From Endomicrobium sp. (lineage in GTDB: Bacteria; Elusimicrobiota; Endomicrobiia; Endomicrobiales; Endomicrobiaceae): a stretch of 64,000 nucleotides of DNA. The DNA is taken from contig JAISGV010000003.1 in assembly GCA_031262885.1 (NCBI GenBank), positions 124,001-188,000 of the forward strand, in the 5' to 3' direction. The notes beneath the pieces are model-generated. The model made no database searches, was not told the origin of the DNA, and worked only from the letters and a program-made list of their open reading frames with translations. The position numbers and the translations under genes are program-made. The stretch's first letter is position 1. Each line of letters opens with the position of its first letter. This document shows, piece after piece, positions 31,684 to 41,502 of this stretch.

Positions 31684-31699
31684 ACATAATATATAAACA
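31661..31699. repeat. Three perfect tandem copies of a 13-bp unit TAATATATAAACA
   Basis: Direct reading of taatatataaaca x3 spanning the 3' end of btuD and the btuD-tyrS spacer. Confidence 0.95.
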
Positions 31700-31709
31700 A
31701 GGATTAAAA

Positions 31710-32876
31710 ATGTTAGAAAATATTATACATGGAACAGAAGAAATAATTTCGAAATCAGTATTAATGACAAAACTTAAGAATAAAATTTTAAGAATAAAAT
31801 TTGGAGTAGATCCAACAGCTCCTGATTTACATTTAGGACATTCTGTTATATTAAACAAGTTAAAGCTATTTCAAAGATTAGGTCATAAAATAATATTTTT
31901 AATAGGAGATTTTACTGCTAAGATAGGAGATCCATCAGGTAAATCTGCAACAAGAATTCCTTTAACAGATACAGAAATCTTAAATAACATTAAAACTTAT
32001 TCTCAACAAGTGTTTAAAATTTTAGACAAAAATAAAACTGATATTGTATATAATAGCAGTTGGTTAAGTAAATTTGATTTAAATAGTTTATTTAATCTTA
32101 TGGCTAAAAGTACAGTTGCAAAAATGTTAATTAGATCTGATTTTGAAAAAAGATACAAAAACAAACAAACGATAAGTCTTGTAGAGTTTTTATATCCACT
32201 TTTACAAGCTTATGATTCTGTTGTTTTAAATGCTGATATGGAAATAGGTGGAAGTGATCAAATGTTTAATTTACTACTAGGCAGAGAAATACAGAGAAGT
32301 TATGGACAGGAAGAACAAATTATAATTACTATGCCAATTCTAGAAGGTATTGATGGGGTTAAGAAAATGTCTAAATCCTTTAATAATTATATTTCTTTAA
32401 ATGAAACCCCTGATAATATGTTTGGTAAAATTATGTCAATATCTGATGAACTTATGTATAAATATTATAAAATACTTACAACAGAAGATTTGCAATATAT
32501 AAAAAAAATTCATCCTAAAGAAGCTAAATATCTATTAGCATATAAAATAGTAAAACAATACTATACAAAAGAAATAGCTAATAAAACTAAGTTAAATTTT
32601 GAAAAAATTTTTGTAAAAAAAAAATTGCCAGACAATATTGCTCAGTGTAATGTACATGTAAATAACAAAATTATAAAATTATCAGATTTAATAATCAAAA
32701 GTGGATTTTTGTTAAGTAAACGTGAAATAAATAGATTAATTAAACAAAATGCAATAAAAATAGATTATAAAAAGATAAATTACGATTATACTTTTAACAT
32801 TAAAAATTATAAGGGACCTATTATTATTCAAATAGGCAAGAAACGTTTTAAGAAAATATTTATAACTTGTAATTAA
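31710..32876 (+). CDS. tyrS: Tyrosyl-tRNA synthetase
   Basis: FGVDPTAPDLHLGHSVIL, GGSDQMFNLLLGRE, GVKKMSKSFNNYI, C-terminal S4-like domain. Confidence 0.96.
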   Translation: MLENIIHGTEEIISKSVLMTKLKNKILRIKFGVDPTAPDLHLGHSVILNKLKLFQRLGHKIIFLIGDFTAKIGDPSGKSATRIPLTDTEILNNIKTYSQQVFKILDKNKTDIVYNSSWLSKFDLNSLFNLMAKSTVAKMLIRSDFEKRYKNKQTISLVEFLYPLLQAYDSVVLNADMEIGGSDQMFNLLLGREIQRSYGQEEQIIITMPILEGIDGVKKMSKSFNNYISLNETPDNMFGKIMSISDELMYKYYKILTTEDLQYIKKIHPKEAKYLLAYKIVKQYYTKEIANKTKLNFEKIFVKKKLPDNIAQCNVHVNNKIIKLSDLIIKSGFLLSKREINRLIKQNAIKIDYKKINYDYTFNIKNYKGPIIIQIGKKRFKKIFITCN

Positions 32877-32891
32877 AAAGGGTTTTTAAAT

Positions 32892-33869
32892 ATGAAAAAC
32901 TGCAATAAAAATAAGCATGATAAATTAGATTTTTCTTTAAGACCAAAAAAGCTTGAAGATTTCGTAGGACAAGAAAATGTCAAAAACAATCTTAAAGTTT
33001 TTATAGCTGCTTCAAAAAAAAGAAATGAACCTTTAGATCATTGTTTGTTTTTTGCGCCATCTGGATTAGGCAAAACTACTCTTTCTTATATAATAGCTAA
33101 AGAGATGGGAGGCAATTTAAAAATTACCTCTGGCCCTACTATTGAGAAAATAGGAGATCTTGCAGCTATCTTATCTAATCTTAAAGTTGGCGATGTTTTT
33201 TTTATAGATGAAATTCATAGAATGGTTCCGACTGTAGAAGAATCACTGTACTCTGTTATGGAAGATTTTCAACTAGATATTATGATAGGTAAAGGCCCGT
33301 CAGCTAAAACTATTAAATTACCTATTCCTCAGTTTACATTAATAGGAGCAACTACTAGAGCAGGTCTTATTTCAAATCCTTTACGAAATAGATTTGGAAT
33401 TATAGAACATTTAGATTTTTATAGTATCAAAGAATTGCAGTATATAGTTAAAAGGTCTGCTACATTAATTAACATTGATATTGATGAAGAAGCCAGTAAG
33501 GAAATTGCAAAGAGAGCTAGAGGAACTCCTAGAATTGTAAATAGATTGTTGAAAAGAGTTAGAGATTTTGCTGATATAAAAGATTGTAAAATCTCTAAAA
33601 ATATTGCAGTAGAAGCATTAAATTCTTTAGATATTGATACTGCTGGATTAAATAGAATTGATAGATTAATATTGAAAATTTTATTGGAGAAATTTGATGG
33701 AGGACCTGTTGGTATAAAAACTATTGCAACAATATTATCTGAAGATTTAGAAACTGTAACGGATATTTATGAACCATATTTAATAAAATTAGGATTTATT
33801 AGTAGAACATCAAGGGGAAGAATTATTACGAATGAAGGAAAACAACATATTAAAAATAATAATAACTAG
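32892..33869 (+). CDS. ruvB: Holliday junction branch migration helicase RuvB
   Basis: LRPKKLEDFVGQENVK, FAPSGLGKTTLSYIIA, FFIDEIHRM, GATTRAGLISNPLRNRFG. Confidence 0.97.
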   Translation: MKNCNKNKHDKLDFSLRPKKLEDFVGQENVKNNLKVFIAASKKRNEPLDHCLFFAPSGLGKTTLSYIIAKEMGGNLKITSGPTIEKIGDLAAILSNLKVGDVFFIDEIHRMVPTVEESLYSVMEDFQLDIMIGKGPSAKTIKLPIPQFTLIGATTRAGLISNPLRNRFGIIEHLDFYSIKELQYIVKRSATLINIDIDEEASKEIAKRARGTPRIVNRLLKRVRDFADIKDCKISKNIAVEALNSLDIDTAGLNRIDRLILKILLEKFDGGPVGIKTIATILSEDLETVTDIYEPYLIKLGFISRTSRGRIITNEGKQHIKNNNN

Positions 33870-35010
33870 TATTATAATAATATTGTTGCTACTTGTAGTA
33901 CTGTCTTCGTATAGTTTTTCTATTTATGGAATAAGGGAAAATATAAATGTTGGATTAATGATTAACATTAAATCGTTTAAAGTATGTAGTTCCAATGATT
34001 TATTTATTACTTCCAAAAATAATGAAAAAATTACGTTTCCTAAAAATACACTGATTGATGTAAATTATATAAACAATGGCTATGTAAGTATGGGAAACTA
34101 CAATTTAACCTTACCTGTAAAGATAGAAACTACTTGTAATAATAATTTAATTTATATTTCTAATAAGCCATATCATGGCATTTTAATTGTAAAAGAAAAT
34201 TCATCTTGTAATGGTATAAATGTAATAAATATTTTGTCTATAGAAGAATATTTAAAAGGTGTGATTCCTAAAGAAGCTAGTTGTAATTGGCCTATAGAGG
34301 CTCTAAAAGTTCAAGCTATAATAAGTAGAACATATGCAATTGCAAACTTTAATAAACATTCTGAGTTTGATCTTTGTTCTACCACTCATTGTCAAGTTTA
34401 TGATGGGGCTTTACAAGAATGTCGTTCTTGTAATATGGCTATTTATAGTACACTTAATGAAGTTTTAACATATAATGATAGTGTTTTAGTGGAAACTTTG
34501 TTTCATTCTACTTGCGGAGGCCATACTGAGAGTCCAATAAGTATATGGAATAGTAAAAATCCTCCAATATATTTGCAAGGTGTTGAATGTGGGTATTGCT
34601 CTTCGACTAAATATGCTAAATGGGATACAATATTACAAGAAAGCTTTATAAGACAAAAACTGTCTGAATATGAAAACAATATTGGAAAAATAAAAAAAAT
34701 TAAAGTAATAGAAAAAACAAAATTTGGTGCAGCAAAAAATATTAGAATAACACATTCTAATGGAAAATTTACAATTAATGCTTATAAGTTCAGAATTTTA
34801 GTTGATGCTCATAAAATAAAAAGCAATTTTTTTTATGTGATTGATAAAATGGATGAAACTAATTTCTATTTTAGTGGGGAAGGTTGGGGCCATAGAGTAG
34901 GGCTTTGTCAAAATGGAAGTATGGTTATGGCTCAGAAAGGTTATAATTATAAGGATATTTTATTACATTTTTATCCAGGAACAAAAATCAGAAAAATATC
35001 ATATTTTTAG
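33832..35010 (+). CDS. SpoIID/LytB domain protein (probable peptidoglycan lytic enzyme)
   Basis: N-terminal TM, NILSIEEYLKGVIPKEASCNWPIEALKVQAIISRTYA, HSTCGGHTESP, GEGWGHRVGLCQNGSMVMAQKGYNYKDILLHFYPGT. Confidence 0.92.
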   Translation: MKENNILKIIITSIIIILLLLVVLSSYSFSIYGIRENINVGLMINIKSFKVCSSNDLFITSKNNEKITFPKNTLIDVNYINNGYVSMGNYNLTLPVKIETTCNNNLIYISNKPYHGILIVKENSSCNGINVINILSIEEYLKGVIPKEASCNWPIEALKVQAIISRTYAIANFNKHSEFDLCSTTHCQVYDGALQECRSCNMAIYSTLNEVLTYNDSVLVETLFHSTCGGHTESPISIWNSKNPPIYLQGVECGYCSSTKYAKWDTILQESFIRQKLSEYENNIGKIKKIKVIEKTKFGAAKNIRITHSNGKFTINAYKFRILVDAHKIKSNFFYVIDKMDETNFYFSGEGWGHRVGLCQNGSMVMAQKGYNYKDILLHFYPGTKIRKISYF

Positions 35011-35027
35011 ATAAAGGAGATAAAAAA

Positions 35028-36056
35028 ATGGAAAAAAACAAACAGTATAATCTAGCGGTTGTAGGAGCTACAGGAGCTGTGGGTAGAGAAATGATTAAAA
35101 TGCTTGAAATAAGACAATTTCCGGTAAAAAGTATAAAATTTTTTGCATCAAGTCATTCTGTAGGCAAAAAATTGAAATTTAATAATAAAGAAATCCGTGT
35201 AGAATTATTGGATAAAAATAGTGGACAAGATATTGATATTGCCCTTTTTAGTGCAGGAGCTAAAATATCAAAAATTTTTGCTCCTTATTTCGTTTCTAAA
35301 AACTGTTATGTAATAGATAATTCTAGTGCTTGGAGGATGGATTCAAATGTTCCTTTGATAGTACCTGAAGTTAATTCTAATTTTTTAAATAAAAAAAATA
35401 AATTAATAGCTAATCCAAATTGTTCTACTATTCAAATGGTAGTGGTTTTAAAACCTATATACGACATAACTAAAATTAAAAGAATTATTGTATCAACTTA
35501 TCAGGCAGTTTCAGGAGCTGGTCAAACGGGAATTAAAGAATTATCAGAACAGATAAATGCTTGGAGTAATGGCAAAAAACTAGTGAATGATAAGTTTCAA
35601 TATCAGATTGCTTTTAATTTAATTCCACATATAGATGTTTTTACAGATAATGGATACACTAAAGAAGAAATGAAAATGGTTAATGAAACAAAAAAAATAT
35701 TAAATGATGATAACATTCAAATAAGTGCAACATGTGTTAGAGTTCCTGTATTTAGAGCTCATTCTGAAAGTGTATGGATTGAAACAGAAAAAAATCTAGA
35801 TCTTAAGCAGATTAAGAATGTATTGTCTAAATCTGTTGGAGTCTGTCTTATAGATAACCCAAAGTTAAATAAGTATCCTATGCCTATTATAGCTGAAAAT
35901 AAACAAAATACTTTTGTAGGTAGATTGCGTAAAGATATCTCAATAAATAAAAATAATGCTTTGACCTTTTGGATTGTATCAGATAATCTATTAAAAGGAG
36001 CCGCTTTAAACGCAGTACAAATTGCAGAAAAATTAGTCAGTATGAATTTAGTTTAG
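35028..36056 (+). CDS. asd: Aspartate-semialdehyde dehydrogenase
   Basis: LAVVGATGAVGREMIKML, NPNCSTIQMVVVLKP, STYQAVSGAGQTGIKEL, RVPVFRAHSESVWIE. Confidence 0.96.
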   Translation: MEKNKQYNLAVVGATGAVGREMIKMLEIRQFPVKSIKFFASSHSVGKKLKFNNKEIRVELLDKNSGQDIDIALFSAGAKISKIFAPYFVSKNCYVIDNSSAWRMDSNVPLIVPEVNSNFLNKKNKLIANPNCSTIQMVVVLKPIYDITKIKRIIVSTYQAVSGAGQTGIKELSEQINAWSNGKKLVNDKFQYQIAFNLIPHIDVFTDNGYTKEEMKMVNETKKILNDDNIQISATCVRVPVFRAHSESVWIETEKNLDLKQIKNVLSKSVGVCLIDNPKLNKYPMPIIAENKQNTFVGRLRKDISINKNNALTFWIVSDNLLKGAALNAVQIAEKLVSMNLV

Positions 36057-36104
36057 ATTTTTAATTTATTAATAAATTACTTTAAGAACAATTAAAAATA
36101 TGTT

Positions 36105-36171
36105 GTATATGCATTATGTTTTGTTTACTTGTTAATATACTACTTTAACAAGTAAACAAGACATAATATAC
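36105..36171. terminator. Long dyad between convergent genes, candidate bidirectional terminator
   Basis: GTATAT(gcat)TATGTTTTGTTTACTTGTTAA - tatactact - TTAACAAGTAAACAAGACATAATATAC; near-perfect arms, 9-nt loop, one wobble position and a 4-nt bulge. Confidence 0.65.
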
Positions 36172-36182
36172 ATTATAGGCCT

Positions 36183-36452
36183 TTATTTAATTTCATTAAC
36201 ATAGTTCATTTCTAAATCAGAAATGGTTGAGTTTAATAATTTTTCTTCTTCTGATGTCAAATTACCATGCATTTTATTTTTTAGCATTATTAGCATATCG
36301 ATAGTTAACTTAGCACTTTTTAAATCCTTAGTAATTTTTTTATCTACAGGATTAGGAACCTTTCCTAATTGACACCATACTGAAGAAGCAAACATAGAGA
36401 TAAGGTTTAATAAATATGGATTTATTTTGTTTTCACTATTTTTTTCTTTCAT
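36183..36452 (-). CDS. DUF1844-family small protein
   Basis: NPYLLNLISMFASSVWCQLGKVPNPVDKKITKDLKSAKLTIDMLIMLKNKMHGNLTSEEEKLLNSTISDLEMNYV resembles the DUF1844 pattern. Confidence 0.7.
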   Translation of the reverse strand: MKEKNSENKINPYLLNLISMFASSVWCQLGKVPNPVDKKITKDLKSAKLTIDMLIMLKNKMHGNLTSEEEKLLNSTISDLEMNYVNEIK

Positions 36453-37890
36453 ATTTGCTCGCCTTTTTTAAAAAGAATTTTATTCTTGCAATTACTTTGT
36501 GTTTACCCATAATTTCCATCATATGAAATAAGCTAGGGCCTTTTATTTTACCTGATATTGCAAATCTAACAACATGAAAAATATTACTAGATTTCTTTCC
36601 AGAAAGCTTTGATAAATTTCTCAGACACTGTTCAATAACAATTGCAGAAAAATTATTTAATACCACTAATTTTACTAAAACAAAATTTAAAATATTTATT
36701 GTTTCAGAATACTCAATTTTATACTCTGATAAAGAGTAATTTAGTTCACTATCAGTTACGAAAAAAAAATCAACCAAATATAGAATATCTTTCAAAACTT
36801 TAATTTTACTATGTTCTAATTCTATTGCTTTTGTTAATAATTCATAATCCCAATCTTTTATCAATTTTAAGTTACCATTATAATTTAACCAATCTATAAA
36901 TAATCTACATAGTTGTTCTGGAGTTTTTAATCGTATTTTTTCACTGTTAAGCCATAATAATTTAACAGGATCGAATATAGCTGGACTAGAACTGCACTTA
37001 TTTAAAGAAAATTTTCTTTTTAATTCATCTATCGTAAATATTTGTTGACTATCTTCTGTTGACCATCCTAATAAAGCTAAATAATTAAGTATAGTTTCTG
37101 CTAAAAATCCTTCTTTCCTATAGTTTAAAACTGATATATGACTATGCCTTTTAGATAATCTTGCGCCATCTTTACCAAGAATCATGGACATATGTGCAAA
37201 CTTAGGTATTTCCCAATTAAATGCTTTGTAAATAAAGATTTGCTTAGGAGTATTAGATATATGATCATCACCTCTTAATACGTGAGAAATTTTCATAATA
37301 TGATCATCTATAACACAAGCAAAATTGTATGTTGGAATACCATTAGGTTTTAATATAATAAAATCATCAAAAGAAGAATTTTCAAATATAATCTTGCCTC
37401 TGATGCTATCCTCAAAGCTAGTACTCCCTGTGTTAGGTACTCTCAATCTTAATACAGATTTCTTCCCAGAAGTTTCTAGTTGTTTTCTTTGTAGCAATGA
37501 CAAGTTACTACATTTTTTATTATATTTAAACGGTGTTTTTGAAGCTATTGATTCTTTTTTTAAAATTTCAATCTCTTTTTTACTACAATAACAAGGATAA
37601 GCCAAGTCTTTATCAATTAAAAGATTAGCAAATTTAATGTACATATCTTTATGCTGCATCTGAAAAAATATCTTATTATTATCCCACTTGAGTTCTAGCC
37701 AGAGCAAAGCATCAATTATAGATTTTATAAATGTTTTACTAGATCTTAATTCATCAGTATCTTCTATTCTTAATATAAATTTACCTTTTTTATTTTTTGC
37801 AAATAACCAGTTAAATAAAGCAGTACGTATCCCTCCAACATGTAAATCTCCAGTAGGTGAAGGCGCAAATCTAACAATAATAGATTTCAT
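36436..37890 (-). CDS. gltX: Glutamyl-tRNA synthetase
   Basis: VRFAPSPTGDLHVGGIRTALFNWLFA, RIEDTDELRSS, MILGKDGARLSKRHSHISVLNYRKEGF. Confidence 0.95.
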   Translation of the reverse strand: MKSIIVRFAPSPTGDLHVGGIRTALFNWLFAKNKKGKFILRIEDTDELRSSKTFIKSIIDALLWLELKWDNNKIFFQMQHKDMYIKFANLLIDKDLAYPCYCSKKEIEILKKESIASKTPFKYNKKCSNLSLLQRKQLETSGKKSVLRLRVPNTGSTSFEDSIRGKIIFENSSFDDFIILKPNGIPTYNFACVIDDHIMKISHVLRGDDHISNTPKQIFIYKAFNWEIPKFAHMSMILGKDGARLSKRHSHISVLNYRKEGFLAETILNYLALLGWSTEDSQQIFTIDELKRKFSLNKCSSSPAIFDPVKLLWLNSEKIRLKTPEQLCRLFIDWLNYNGNLKLIKDWDYELLTKAIELEHSKIKVLKDILYLVDFFFVTDSELNYSLSEYKIEYSETINILNFVLVKLVVLNNFSAIVIEQCLRNLSKLSGKKSSNIFHVVRFAISGKIKGPSLFHMMEIMGKHKVIARIKFFLKKASKYERKK

Positions 37891-38762
37891 AATATTATTT
37901 TATTTAATGCGTATTCTATAATTCCTGTAGCTCCTGCTCTCTTTAAGACAGGAATTATTTTCTTTACTGTTTTTTCTTCTAATACGACTTCTAAGGCTCT
38001 CCAATTTTCATCATTTAATCTTGACACTGTAGGTTTTTTTAAAGATGGCAATAAAGAAATGACTTTATCTAAACATCTAATATGAACGTTCATCTTAAAT
38101 CCTACCATGCCTTCGGCATTAATGGCTCCATTTAATAGCATTGCTATATTCGCTATTTTTTCTTTTTTCCAACTATCTAATAAAGCTTTTTCATTTGCAA
38201 TAAATCTTGTAGTAGAAATTAACATTTCAGTAACTACTCTTAATTTATTAGCTTTTAATGATAATCCTGTTTCTGTAAGTTCAACTATCGCATCAACTAG
38301 TTTGCCTGCCTTGGCTTCTGTAGCTCCCCATGAAAATTCTATCTTGGCATTAATGTTTCTTTTAGCAAAATATTCTTTTGTGTAGTTTAAAAGTTCTGTA
38401 GCAACACTACATCCTTCTAAATCTTCTAAACATTTAATATTAGAATTTTCTGGAACAGCTAAAACCCATTTAACAGGATTAAACCCAGATTTCGCATAAT
38501 TTAATTCGCATATTTCCTTAATTTTAGCATTACTTTCACAAATCCAATCATATCCAGTGATTCCTGCGTCGAAAAATCCATTTTGTACATATCTAGCAAT
38601 TTCTTGAGAACGTATTAACATTATATCTAATTCATTATCATCTGAACTAGGATAATACGATCTAAGAGATGTAATACTTATTTTTATACCAGCTTTTCTG
38701 AATAATTTTATAGTTGCATCTTGTAGACTACCTTTTGGAAACCCAAATCTTAATTTCTTCAT
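37887..38762 (-). CDS. hisG: ATP phosphoribosyltransferase, long form
   Basis: KLRFGFPKGSLQDATIKLF, GITGYDWICES, VDAIVELTETGLSLKANKL, C-terminal regulatory-like domain. Confidence 0.92.
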   Translation of the reverse strand: MKKLRFGFPKGSLQDATIKLFRKAGIKISITSLRSYYPSSDDNELDIMLIRSQEIARYVQNGFFDAGITGYDWICESNAKIKEICELNYAKSGFNPVKWVLAVPENSNIKCLEDLEGCSVATELLNYTKEYFAKRNINAKIEFSWGATEAKAGKLVDAIVELTETGLSLKANKLRVVTEMLISTTRFIANEKALLDSWKKEKIANIAMLLNGAINAEGMVGFKMNVHIRCLDKVISLLPSLKKPTVSRLNDENWRALEVVLEEKTVKKIIPVLKRAGATGIIEYALNKIIL

Positions 38763-39157
38763 ATATTTTTTCCCTTTAATATTTTTTTTATAAAAAAATG
38801 TACAATATTTATATTAAAAAATAACAAAATTTTAATTATAAAAACAAACAAAACAGCCAAACATATAACTCCTCCAAGTAATTTATCCAAAAGTTTTAAA
38901 TGAAAAAAATTTATAATCCTTAAAAAAAAATAATTTACAGAAACGTATACAAGTAACAGTATAGTAATAAGTAAATATAAAAACCAATTGTTTTTATATT
39001 GCACATAATTGTACTTATAACAAAAAAACAAAAAACAAAGACATAATAAAGAAGTAACTATTCTAATAAATCCTATAGACCACCCAATAATAAACGTTAT
39101 AAAACTAATGAGTAGAATACTAATAAATAGCAATACCATATTGTTTACTTTTAGCAT
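38759..39157 (-). CDS. CvpA-family membrane protein
   Basis: Four hydrophobic segments with an N-terminal FITFIIGWSIGFIRIVTSL pattern typical of CvpA; weak sequence specificity. Confidence 0.5.
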   Translation of the reverse strand: MLKVNNMVLLFISILLISFITFIIGWSIGFIRIVTSLLCLCFLFFCYKYNYVQYKNNWFLYLLITILLLVYVSVNYFFLRIINFFHLKLLDKLLGGVICLAVLFVFIIKILLFFNINIVHFFIKKILKGKNI

Positions 39158-39175
39158 ATTTTTTTTTGTTATGCA

Positions 39176-39204
39176 TTGACATAAATTTACGTATCTTGTA
39201 TAAT
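39176..39204 (+). promoter_or_regulatory. Perfect consensus sigma70 promoter for the M23 peptidase gene
   Basis: TTGACA (39176-39181), 17 nt, TATAAT (39199-39204). Confidence 0.85.
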
Positions 39205-39215
39205 TCTAATACAAG

Positions 39216-40472
39216 ATGTTTTTTTCTAAAAATATATACACCATCTTTTATCGTTTAATAGCATCAATAATATTTGTTGTGATTATGTTTTTGTATTTAT
39301 CTTGTGATGCAAGTGCAGTAAATAATCATCAACAAATATTAACAGGAATACCAACCACCATATCTGTTAATCCTGGATATGGAAATAGAATTATAGAAAA
39401 AATAACAATCCCAATACAACATGGAGATACGCTGTTATCTACTTTAAGACATACTCAATTATCACTTAATGATTCAAACATAGTAATAAAAGAACTTAGC
39501 AAATTTATGAATGTAAATCAATGTATGCCAGGAGATTTTTTTGAAATAATTTTTGATAAAAAAACAAAAGAATGGTTAAGTTTTTCCTATCATTTTTCTA
39601 AAGTCGATTATTACTATATAAGTAAATCTTTAGGTGAAAATAAAACAATAAAAATAGAAAAAAAAAATGTAGAAAAAAAGTTATTAAGATGTGAAAAACA
39701 AGGTATTATAAATTACTCTTTGTGGAAATCCATGTCAATACAAAATATTCCAAATAATGTAATAAGTACTTTTATAAATATTTTTTCCTTATCTTTGGAT
39801 TTTAAATCAGGAGTTAGAAATGGAGATAAATTTAAAATTATATATGACACTGAAGTAGCAAACAATAGCAACACTGTTTTGTCTTCTAAAATTATTGCAG
39901 CTAGCTACATTACTTCTAGAAAAATTTATAATGCTTTATATTTTAAATCAAAGAACAATGAAAATATTGAAGGATACTTTAATGAATTAGGCAAGTCTTT
40001 ACAATCAATGTTTTTACAAGCTCCTCTTAAATATAGTAGGATAAGTTCATATTTTTCAGAAGAAAGATTGCACCCTATACTAAAATACGTCAGACCTCAT
40101 CTTGGTATAGATTATGTCGCCCCGATTGGTACTCCAGTATTTTCAGTTGCAAATGGGACTGTAACATTAGCAGAAATTAGAGGAGGATTTGGAAATCTGA
40201 TAGTTATAAAACATTTAAATGGATATGAAACATATTACGGACATTTATCAGGATTTCGTAATGGAATCAAAAAAGGATGCAATGTATCGCAAGGGCAAGT
40301 GATTGGTTATGTTGGCATGACGGGATTAGCAACTGGTCCTCATTTAGATTTTAGAATAAAATATAATGGTAAATTTATTAATTTTCTAGAAATAAAAAAT
40401 CAACGCCGTTTAGAATTAACTAACGAATATAAAAAAGAATTTATTGAAACTACAAGAGATTATTTTTTATAA
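39216..40472 (+). CDS. M23-family (LytM) murein endopeptidase
   Basis: HPILKYVRPHLGIDYVAPIGTPVFSVANGTVTLA, GNLIVIKHLNGYETYYGHLSGF, GYVGMTGLATGPHLDFRI. Confidence 0.93.
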   Translation: MFFSKNIYTIFYRLIASIIFVVIMFLYLSCDASAVNNHQQILTGIPTTISVNPGYGNRIIEKITIPIQHGDTLLSTLRHTQLSLNDSNIVIKELSKFMNVNQCMPGDFFEIIFDKKTKEWLSFSYHFSKVDYYYISKSLGENKTIKIEKKNVEKKLLRCEKQGIINYSLWKSMSIQNIPNNVISTFINIFSLSLDFKSGVRNGDKFKIIYDTEVANNSNTVLSSKIIAASYITSRKIYNALYFKSKNNENIEGYFNELGKSLQSMFLQAPLKYSRISSYFSEERLHPILKYVRPHLGIDYVAPIGTPVFSVANGTVTLAEIRGGFGNLIVIKHLNGYETYYGHLSGFRNGIKKGCNVSQGQVIGYVGMTGLATGPHLDFRIKYNGKFINFLEIKNQRRLELTNEYKKEFIETTRDYFL

Positions 40473-41497
40473 ACATTATTTATTTTGTTTGTTCTCCTGA
40501 ACATTATTTCTTTTATTATTTCAGGTATTATTTTATATAAATCTCCAACTATGGCATATGTTGCTATTTCCATGATTTTACAATGTGGATCCTTGTTTAT
40601 TGCAATAATAATTGTGTCATTATTAATGTTAACTCCTTCCATATGTTTCATTTGTCCAGAAATTCCACAAGCTATATAAACCTTAGGACTAACGATATTG
40701 TGTTTCCCTATTAAAAAATTATTAGATATCCATTTTAGATCAACAGGGGGTTTAGATGCTCCTATAGTCCCCCCAATAGCTTTTGCTAACTGTTTAATTA
40801 AAATGAACCCTTTTTCATTTCCTAGTCCTCTACCACCTGATACAATAATATTAGACGACATTTCCGTTTGCTGTTTTATTTTTATATTCAAAGACTTGAT
40901 TTTACTAACAATTTCATTATCTTTCAACTTTATATCAATAATATTTCCTGTTCTATTTTGTAATACTCTATCAATTAAAGTATCCGGTTTTACCACAACT
41001 ATCTTAAGTTTATTTTTAGAAATTGTAACAGTAGTAATTTCTTTTTTACCTTCATACTTATTAGTAGTAATAAAACTAATTTTCTCAAAATTAGTTTTAC
41101 TAGAATAATTTAGTTTAAAAGCAACACAATTGGATATTATTCCTGCTTCAATATTTGCCGCAATTCTTGGCGCTATTGATTTGCCAATTAATGTTGAACC
41201 AAACAATAACAATTCGGGTTTTTTTGATTTTATTAATTTCAATAATATATTAGCGTAAACATCATCTTTAAAATCATTACAAATAACATCATCTAATACA
41301 TAAACTTTATCTGCACCTCTGATAATTAACTGTTTTGCCTTTTTTCTAATTTTATGGCCTAATAAAATAGTAACTAATGGCATATTTAATTTATTTGCTA
41401 GCTTTCTACTTTTGTTTAACAATTCATATACTACTTTATCTATTTTACCATAATGTTGTTCTGCGTAAACCCATATTTCTTTTAAAAAATTGTTCAT
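40460..41497 (-). CDS. etfA: Electron transfer flavoprotein alpha subunit
   Basis: ANIEAGIISNCVAF, IIVSGGRGLGNEKGFILIKQLAKAIGGTIGASKPPVD, CGISGQMKHMEGV. Confidence 0.95.
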   Translation of the reverse strand: MNNFLKEIWVYAEQHYGKIDKVVYELLNKSRKLANKLNMPLVTILLGHKIRKKAKQLIIRGADKVYVLDDVICNDFKDDVYANILLKLIKSKKPELLLFGSTLIGKSIAPRIAANIEAGIISNCVAFKLNYSSKTNFEKISFITTNKYEGKKEITTVTISKNKLKIVVVKPDTLIDRVLQNRTGNIIDIKLKDNEIVSKIKSLNIKIKQQTEMSSNIIVSGGRGLGNEKGFILIKQLAKAIGGTIGASKPPVDLKWISNNFLIGKHNIVSPKVYIACGISGQMKHMEGVNINNDTIIIAINKDPHCKIMEIATYAIVGDLYKIIPEIIKEIMFRRTNKINNVYKK

Positions 41498-41502
41498 GAT
41501 TA

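Noticed and set aside
40698-41108. 136-aa ORF antisense to etfA (also 41513-41872 antisense to etfB)
   Set aside because: etfA and etfB have clear motifs on the other strand; the antisense frames show hydrophobic composition expected from AT-rich reverse complements.
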